Below the pieces are notes generated by a model. That model saw only the letters and a program-made list of their open reading frames with translations, ran no database searches and had not been told where the DNA came from. Position numbers and translations under genes: made by a program. From Dastarcus helophoroides (taxonomy: Eukaryota; Arthropoda; Insecta; Coleoptera; Bothrideridae): a DNA stretch of 64,000 nucleotides. Location of the stretch: NCBI GenBank assembly GCA_028583605.1, contig CM053329.1:38001161-38065160 (forward strand), in the 5' to 3' direction. Below, in pieces: positions 57,451 through 64,000 of the stretch (positions are counted from its first letter, which is position 1; every line of letters starts with the position of its first letter).

Positions 57451-58640
57451 TTGAATTCATGTTTTTATCAAAATTACGATTTTTATTTAAGATTTCGACA
57501 TTTTTTGGAAATTGTGGGACTTTTTTTTGAAAATATCGACTTATGGAATCAAGACTCTCCTCGAAATCAGTTCCATTTTGAAAATTTCTAATTTTTTTGT
57601 TGTAGAATTTGACTTTTTTGAAAATTTCAATTGTAATCGATTTTCTTAATCAACACTTTTTCAGGATTTAAATTTTACAAAATTTCGATTTGTAATTTTA
57701 ACATTTTTTAAAACTTTGTTCCACTGAAGATTTTTGTTTTTTTCTTAAATTTCGACTTTTTTTCGAGAGTTCGACATTCTCAAAATTTGGAGATTTTTGG
57801 TAATTTAAAACTTTTGATTGCGGTTTTTTTTTCAAAATTTCCTCTTTTATTCAAAATTTCGACATTTTCTGGAAATTGAAAAGTTTTAATTTGTTTTTTT
57901 TTTATCAAAATTTCGACCTTTATTTAAGATTTCGACATTTTCTGGAAATTCTGGGACTTTTTTCTAAAAAAGTCGACTTTCTTTAGAATTGGTACTCTCC
58001 ATCTCGAAATTAGTTCCATTCTGAAAATTTCTACTTTTTTTTTTTTGAATAATTTGACCTTTTTGAAAATTTCAACTTGTAATCGATTTTTTTAATGGAG
58101 ACTTTTTTCAGAATTTAAATTTTATAAAATTTCGATTGGTAAATTTGATTTTTTTAAAATCTTGTCCCATTGAACATTTTTGTTTTTTTTTTAATTTCGA
58201 CTTTTTTCGAGAGTTCGACATTTCTCAAAATTTTGAGACTCCTGAAAATTTAAGACTTTTGATTTAGCCTATTTTTAAAAATTTCGTCACTGATTCAAAA
58301 TTTCGACATTTTCTGAAAATTGTAACACTTCTGAAAACATCTAGCCTTTTAACGCAACACTGATTCGTCTCAGTATTTGGCAGCCTTTCATGATATACCT
58401 AGATTTTTCATGAAATGGCTAAGTACACTAGAAGACTGCAACACATATATGTATATTGAATTAAAATTTTAAATTTGGAAGAAATGACATTTTCAAAAAA
58501 AAAAGTTTTCTAATTTCTCCCTTCTTGAATTCTTTGAAACTTTTTTTTTGAATGTTTTTTTTCAGAACAGAAGTCGAAAATTTGGGCTTCTTTTTAAATT
58601 TCAATTTTTTTAAGTTTCTACTTTTTGAATTTCGAATATT
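57451..58640 (+). repeat. T-rich low-complexity DNA, inverted relative of 45.3-46.4 kb
   Basis: AAATTTCGACTTTTT-type sequence containing two further degenerate shorter units (GTTCCACTGAAGATTTTTGT near 57719 and GTCCCATTGAACATTTTTGT near 58163). No gene recognised. Confidence 0.65.
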
Positions 58641-58655
58641 TTTTCCAAAACTGAT

Positions 58656-58769
58656 ACCAAGAAAGATTAGAAAACACCTTTGCTGTGTTTTCTAATCTTT
58701 CTTGGTTTCCAGGGGACAAGATTGGTATTTCAATTTTTGAAGATAACCAAGGACCAGTCCATTGTATCC
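58656..58769. mobile_element. Foldback element with perfect 22-bp arms
   Basis: ACCAAGAAAGATTAGAAAAC (58656-58675, arm continues to 58677) is mirrored exactly at 58685-58706 around a 7-base loop. The right side continues AGGGGACAAGATTGGTATTT, CAATTTTTGAAGATAACCAA and GGACCAGTCCATTG, the outer end of the 50977-52424 element. Confidence 0.82.
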
Positions 58770-60185
58770 AAAATTTAGAGCAAAGATTATGAATTTTTCC
58801 TAACTACTAAATGCTAAAAACCCAATATTTTAAAAATTTCAAGAAAAGACACATAATTTCAGAGCTTGGGTAATTTTTCAAATTATGTTCATATTATTTC
58901 CAATATTCTGACTTGTTTACTAATATGGGTTCGAATTGCACTACATAAAAACTGTTATTTTCTAGTTTTAACTTTTTACTTCTGTCGGCAGTCTCCAAGT
59001 CTGCCTTATATTTTTTTTATTTCATGTTTCTTCAAAAAAAAAGGTTTAATGCTAAACGTCATACACTAACATCGTACAAATGCGTAATATGCATTTGTTC
59101 CCCTATTCGCACTATTGACAATTTCAGATCGACGGAAATATAACCCGAATCCCATCCGAAGGGCAATAAACGTAACAAGTTTCGTTTTTGTTGACCCGTC
59201 ACAAGAAACAGTGCAAATAGCGCCAACTTCGTCTAAGAACTTCCAGAGATAACTTCGAAGATGATGCTACTGCGAAAATAACCCGACGTTTTATTTACTA
59301 AAAGGCCCAAATCGGCTGCGTACAAGAAAAACAACCCCTCGAGATCGTGTCGGTAAACTTTCTCGAAAATCACTTGTCCGGGGATCGCTCGCCCCAGCTT
59401 TTGTGCGTTTGAGAGTTCGACGCTCAAGCTGAGAAAATTTCGTGTTTGTTGTGCTTATTAATTGTCGACAGATAAATGTTTAAATTAATATAGTTTTTTG
59501 CATCGTAATTTATAATGTACGAATGATATTGTGTTATAAACAAGTATCGTTATTAGTTTATTTTACAGCAATTTGTTTAAATTAAGATAACACGGGACAC
59601 ATGTTGCCTGATATTAAACAAGGTTACAGTTAAAGGAAGTGCCATTCTCAATAAGAACAGATCCATGTAGCCAAGTTAAAAAAAAACATAAACCTTTTTT
59701 AGATCAATAATGGACATTTTATGCTTTTGAGTAATAAATTATTAAAAAAACTATCATAATTTATCGCAAAAAACGTTCACACAATATGCTCACGATTGCG
59801 TAGAAATAATCGTCTGATATCGCAAACGAACTGCAAAAAAGGAGGTACTCTTAAATTGTGAACAATGCAGAATATTTTGAAAAGAAATGGGTTCAAGTGT
59901 TATTAAGTGGTTGACACTCGAAGAATTTTCTGGCTATGATTAGATAAAAAAGTGTTGAGTTTTGTAAATCTATGGGAAAAACAAGTGATGCCCTCGGAAA
60001 TTTTTTGACCGAGTACTTTTTCCCGACGACGACCGCGACGCAACAAATAATCTTTCTTTATTCGGAGACTCAACAACCTTCAAACAGTCAACTTCGAATA
60101 TAACAAATTCCGGATCAACGAATGACCGCGCATAACGAACATAATTATGGTCCAAAGCTCCATAAGAAAGTATGTATTTCTTACA
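58770..60185. other. Non-repetitive intergenic DNA
   Basis: Higher-complexity DNA, notably the GC-balanced stretch 59100-59440. No frame here has a recognisable domain. A short segment (58970-59018) resembles 30415-30460. Confidence 0.5.
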
Positions 60186-60603
60186 TTTTAACAAAACATT
60201 ATTCCGCAATCTGCACGAACCTTTAAGTTGTGCGAGATTTTTCGTGACGTTGAATACCCTTCGCTAAAAAATTGCATCCTAACTAATTTACAAAACAGAT
60301 CAGAAAGAGTGTTTGTCTGCTGGACATGTTAATGCATTTGAACAAAACATCATTCTGCAATCTGCATGAACCTTTAGAGCTGGGCAAGATTTTTCTTGAC
60401 GTTGACGTTAAAAATTGTATCCTAATTAACATACAAATCGTCTAAAATTGCCTGCTTGTTGGTCTGCTCAACGTATCAACAAATTTGAACAAAATTTCAA
60501 TCTGCATAAACCTTTAGAGCTGTGGAAGGTTTTACGAGACGTTGAGTACCCTTCGTTAAAAAATTGCATTCTAACTAATATATAAATCAGATCAGAAAAA
60601 GAA
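60186..60603 (-). repeat. Tandem repeat of ~165 bp, about three copies, abutting 5S-like sequence
   Basis: Units contain AACAAAACATCATTCTGCAA, TCTGCATGAACCTTTAGAGC, ACGTTGAGTACCCTTCGTTA, AAAAATTGCATTCTAACTAA and AAATCAGATCAGAAA. Inside the array the unit continues GAGTGTTTGTCTGCTGG after CAGATCAGAAA. In the last unit this is replaced at 60604 by the 5S rRNA-like sequence. A lone copy is at 50690-50850. Confidence 0.82.
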
Positions 60604-60683
60604 GGCAACGGCACGCGGTGTTCCCAAGCGGTCACCCATGCAAGTACTAACCGCGCCCGACGTTGCTTAACTTCGGTGACCGG
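60604..60683 (-). pseudogene. Truncated 5S rRNA copy (3' two thirds)
   Basis: The minus strand reads CCGGTCACCGAAGTTAAGCA, ACGTCGGGCGCGGTTAGTAC, TTGCATGGGTGACCGCTTGG and GAACACCGCGTGCCGTTGCC. This corresponds to about nucleotides 39-118 of animal 5S rRNA and keeps the internal promoter boxes (AAGTTAAGCA and the ATGGGTGACCGCTTGG region). The first 38 or so nucleotides are absent: upstream sequence (GGCTACT...) does not match 5S. A T-rich run (CTTCTTTTTCT) follows the 3' end, like a pol III terminator. It is a pseudogene or the 5S-derived head of a SINE; a working 5S gene is unlikely without its 5' part. Confidence 0.88.
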
Positions 60684-63600
60684 AGTAGCCATAAGTATAT
60701 AAAGAGTTGGGGGCCTAGGACTGAGCCTTGTGGCACTCCAACTTGAACTTGTTTTAAGGTTGATTTCTTTCCGTTGAGTTTAACGTAAATGCTAAAAAAA
60801 TTAAGATTTAACATCCCATTTGGAGAAGAAAGTTTGCATTTCGCGAAAGACTCATAATTTACACAAATAAAATTTTACGTTCAACACGAATTTTCGATAA
60901 ATCAGATAACCTAAATTTCTCAGAAAATTATGACTTTTTGAGAAGCTTTTAGAAAAGGAGTATTTTAAAGTTAAAGATCAAAATTTTGCTTGAAACATTA
61001 AAGTTTCTTTAAAAAAGTCGTAATTGTTTAATTTATTTTTTATAAACTCTGATTTCGTTTTAAAAACTCAAAAACTTATATTTCATTTTCTAAAATATTG
61101 GTACTTCAAACCTGAGATGTTGGTTGCTCTATTTTTCGAAATTTAAATGTAAATTTGTAAAATTTTGCTTTTTTTGAACGTCAGGTTTAAACTTTATAAA
61201 CACTTTAATAATTCAAATTTAAACTCTTTAAAAACTTTAAAAATTTGGGTTTAAAATTAATCTTAAAGTAGCTAATTTAGTAGCAAAAGTAAACAATCGT
61301 TAAAGTAGCAGCTGAACATTTAAATTGTTGCTGCTTATTACTGTCAATTTAATGACTATATAATTTTTCATAAGTTTCAGTTTCGTAATCAACCAAAATC
61401 AGAGTGGAGTCAAAATTCGGTTTCGGAATTCGGGTTCAATTTCGAAATTAGGTTTCGGTTTTTATAAAAAATCTAGTTTCGTTCTGCTTCTATCAAATAC
61501 GCGTTGCGCAACGTGCGGATGAACCTCTTGCTCACTCATTGTATTTAGAACTGGCGAACGACGCTTGAGCGCTGGAAGTTACGTGATATCCCCGCATAAT
61601 ATGTCTAAGAGCGCTCCCGACGCCCTTATAGCATGGTAGAAATTCCGGTTCGTATTTGATTTACCCCCGTAGCACTTAAAATATTCTGTTGACTTCGAAA
61701 GCCTTGCAGGATTGATGTTGATTTTAACGCGTTAGCCAGTCGGATTGTCATGTTCAAGCTCCAGAATTTCACGACTGCCTGACCCTTGTAAATAAAGTAA
61801 TGAATATTGTCGATAGTTTTTCATAAAAAAATTGATTTCGACTTTTTTTTTCAAGTGATAGTGCTGAATGAAAATTAAAATGATTGCAGTGCCTGTTAAT
61901 TTAAAAATGTTACTCGGTTTATATTGGAATTTCTACGTACTACGCGAAATTTTTAGTTCAAAATAGAGTTGGAAGAGAAAACGATGCTTAGGGTGCTTTA
62001 TGGATGTGCGCCTGTGCAGTGGCAACTGTCAGAATGGAGGGAGACTTGAATTTATAAGCTTAGATAATAGTCAAAGTTTATAAGCAAAGACTAGTACATC
62101 CGAAGGGTTGTGAAATATGACGTCATTGGACCCCGAGCGGAGGTCAGCTAGTTTTATCATAGGATTGATTTATCGTTTTTTTCTGTTCAAGTTCTTACTC
62201 TTTTGGCGAGTTTGACATACTCCTCTTGGTGATAATCGTTTACAATGACAAATCATTTCTCGACGGAATTTAATTTAAAAACAAATGGAAACACTTCACC
62301 GAGAAAAATCTAAGGAAATATGAACTTCAACTTTTATATTGTCTTTGTTATATAAAACGTGGCCTGGTTGAAGCATCCTGTCATCTTAAAAACAATTTAT
62401 TGTTTCTCGAGAGTCGTTTAAAAGTGTATCCTACTTCACCTCGAAGGGTAGAATTCGTAGCCCTAATAAGCTCTCAAGCCCTGCGGTGAAGCACCAAATT
62501 TTTTTTATTATTTCACCCTGTTATTGATTGCGAAAAAACTGATTTTTACATATTGGGAGCACGTTCCTAGTATATAATTTTTCAGCTTTATAAATTGCGG
62601 GATTAAAGAGCTAGCATATGACTATTTATATTGTATATGACTGGAATTTAATCTGGGGATATTAAAAAGTATCAGGTTTGCTTATTAAATTTCTTAGGAG
62701 GCGTCTAATAAAACCGTAATAAGCGGCACTTTGCTATTAAACGTTTAAAACGTTTTGTTTCGTCAACGTTTAAAACGCCTTCAATTCGTCGACGATCAAT
62801 CAAATTGCCAAAGCTTGACTTTCTCTTCGCAATATAGGGGCCCTTTTATGTCACGAATACTTCGGAAGCTGGCGTTTTGTTCGATCCTTTTGCTACGTGC
62901 GAACAAGAGGAAAATATGAAAGATGGTGTTTTACTGCTTCTGGGGGGAATTCTTTTTTACTTCGAATTCGAAGTATATTAATTTTCCTTCGGGAATTGGA
63001 TCGAGACAGATGATGTGTAAGTTGTGTCCCTTTTGTATAAAGGACCCGGATGCGTTGTTAGCTGAATGAGGTACTGGTAATGAGAATGGGTGGTTGAGGG
63101 GATGTAGGAATTTATTATTAATTTTGCTTCGATTCATTGCCGGATTAACCGATAATTAATTTATAATAAACATGGGTATCCTAGTTTAAAGGCGATTAGG
63201 TGCACATTTACTTTAGAAGGACACGAGATCCTTACCAGTTTCCCAAAAGATTAATCGAAAATGAAGTTAAACAGTAAAATAATTGTCTAAAGCAACGTTT
63301 CCTGAGCTCTGTTTCCCCTAACATAAGAAAATTGGCAAACATTTTTTCTTGGGCTGCCAAATTTAAATAAATACTAAATAATGATGATTGTAAACCCAAA
63401 ACTTAATAAAATTATAAGTAAGATTTTTTTAAAATTGTCTAAAAATTTTCAGTTCAACGATTAAGTTTTTTAAAGAAGCCAAAACCTTACAGACCTTGCA
63501 CTTGAAGCAAAAATTTCCAAATAATTTGATTTAAAGTCTAATTTCAATTTTAATCTCAAAACTGCCTCTTCTTTTTATAAAGTTTGACAGTTTTTTCCAA

Positions 63601-64000
63601 ATTTCGACATTTGAATTTTGTTGAAATAAATTTTGAATTTATCACAAATTCTTGATCTCAAAATTTCTTGCGTAAAATTACGTAAATTATTGAAAAATAA
63701 CGTTAAATTAGTTAAATTATTTCTACACTTCGTAAAATTGCAGCGTTCAATTCAAAACTTGTAAAGATTGCTGGTTTTCTTTTTCTATTTTGAGTCTTAA
63801 AATTGTGACTTTTTAACAAAATCGAAAAGAAAATTCATCAACTTTGACGAAACGTAAATTATTCTAGTGAATTCGACCTTTTGAAAATTTTGTTATTAAT
63901 ATCAGAAATTCATAACGAACGTCTTACAGAAAGTTGAAAAATTTGTCACATGTAAAGTTTTTTTTAGGTTCAATCCATTCGCAAAGCCAACCCCATTATG
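60684..64000. other. AT-rich intergenic DNA, no gene recognised
   Basis: From 60880 to about 61470 and again from 63340 to the end the sequence is AAATTT-type low complexity. More complex stretches lie at 61490-61780 and 62030-63260. The only coding-like trace is a 13-residue plus-strand peptide, SWGPRTEPCGTPT at 60705-60743, discussed in the findings. No exon, tRNA or ordered repeat was recognised. Confidence 0.5.

Noticed and set aside
60468..60692. 74-codon minus-strand frame starting MATPVTEVKQRRARLVLAWV
   Set aside because: It is the translation of the 5S rRNA-like sequence and the adjacent repeat.

Overview
The window is nuclear DNA of an animal, most likely an insect. It contains one multi-exon gene of tolloid/BMP-1 type with GT-AG introns and phase-consistent splice joints. 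The rest is AT-rich, intron-like or intergenic DNA filled with tandem repeats, foldback elements and a large tandem duplication. A beetle-like genome is a guess from overall character only. Nothing prokaryotic, viral or CRISPR-like was seen.

Layout. 1-222: ATCC microsatellite inside an intron. 256-7034 (+): eight exons of a tolloid-family astacin metalloprotease, running from the end of the prodomain through catalytic domain, CUB1, CUB2, EGF1, CUB3, EGF2, CUB4 and CUB5 to the stop codon; the 5' exons lie upstream of the window. Its introns carry about sixteen degenerate copies of a short repeat and one foldback element. The coding sequence shows several small insertions that break the frame in CUB1 and CUB3 and at the catalytic/CUB1 joint. 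7035-15382: 3' UTR, then AT-rich DNA with degenerate repeats, a 231-bp triplicated repeat and a perfect hairpin. 15383-18402: 3-kb polypyrimidine tract with a three-part higher-order repeat. 18403-26870: low-complexity DNA, a 1.7-kb DNA transposon relic with about 320-bp inverted repeats (20508-22200), and a satellite of about 112 bp (22500-25480).

26878-42935: a tandem segmental duplication of about 7.2 kb. Each unit is an array of 7-bp repeats, a 4.6-kb non-repetitive block (97-98% alike by eye), and a degenerate array built from the heptamer plus an octamer. 42936-47900: A-rich, AAATTTCGA-type low-complexity DNA. 48048-49430: tandem repeat of about 135 bp interrupted by a probable solo LTR. 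50977-52424: a 1.45-kb element with inverted ends of about 130 bp; its ends match the smaller foldback elements at 4463, 12605 and 58656. 52600-57450: three tandem units of about 1.65 kb, each beginning with a 21-bp minisatellite. 60186-60683: tandem repeat of about 165 bp joined to a truncated 5S rRNA copy. 60684-64000: AT-rich DNA with no recognised gene.

Functionally only the tolloid-like gene can be assigned: a secreted zinc protease that, in the known family, cleaves BMP antagonists and extracellular-matrix precursors. Almost all long open reading frames elsewhere run through tandem repeats whose units contain no stop codon, and they are not genes. I found no new multi-gene system. The most unusual things here are repeat architectures and the frame breaks in the one gene.
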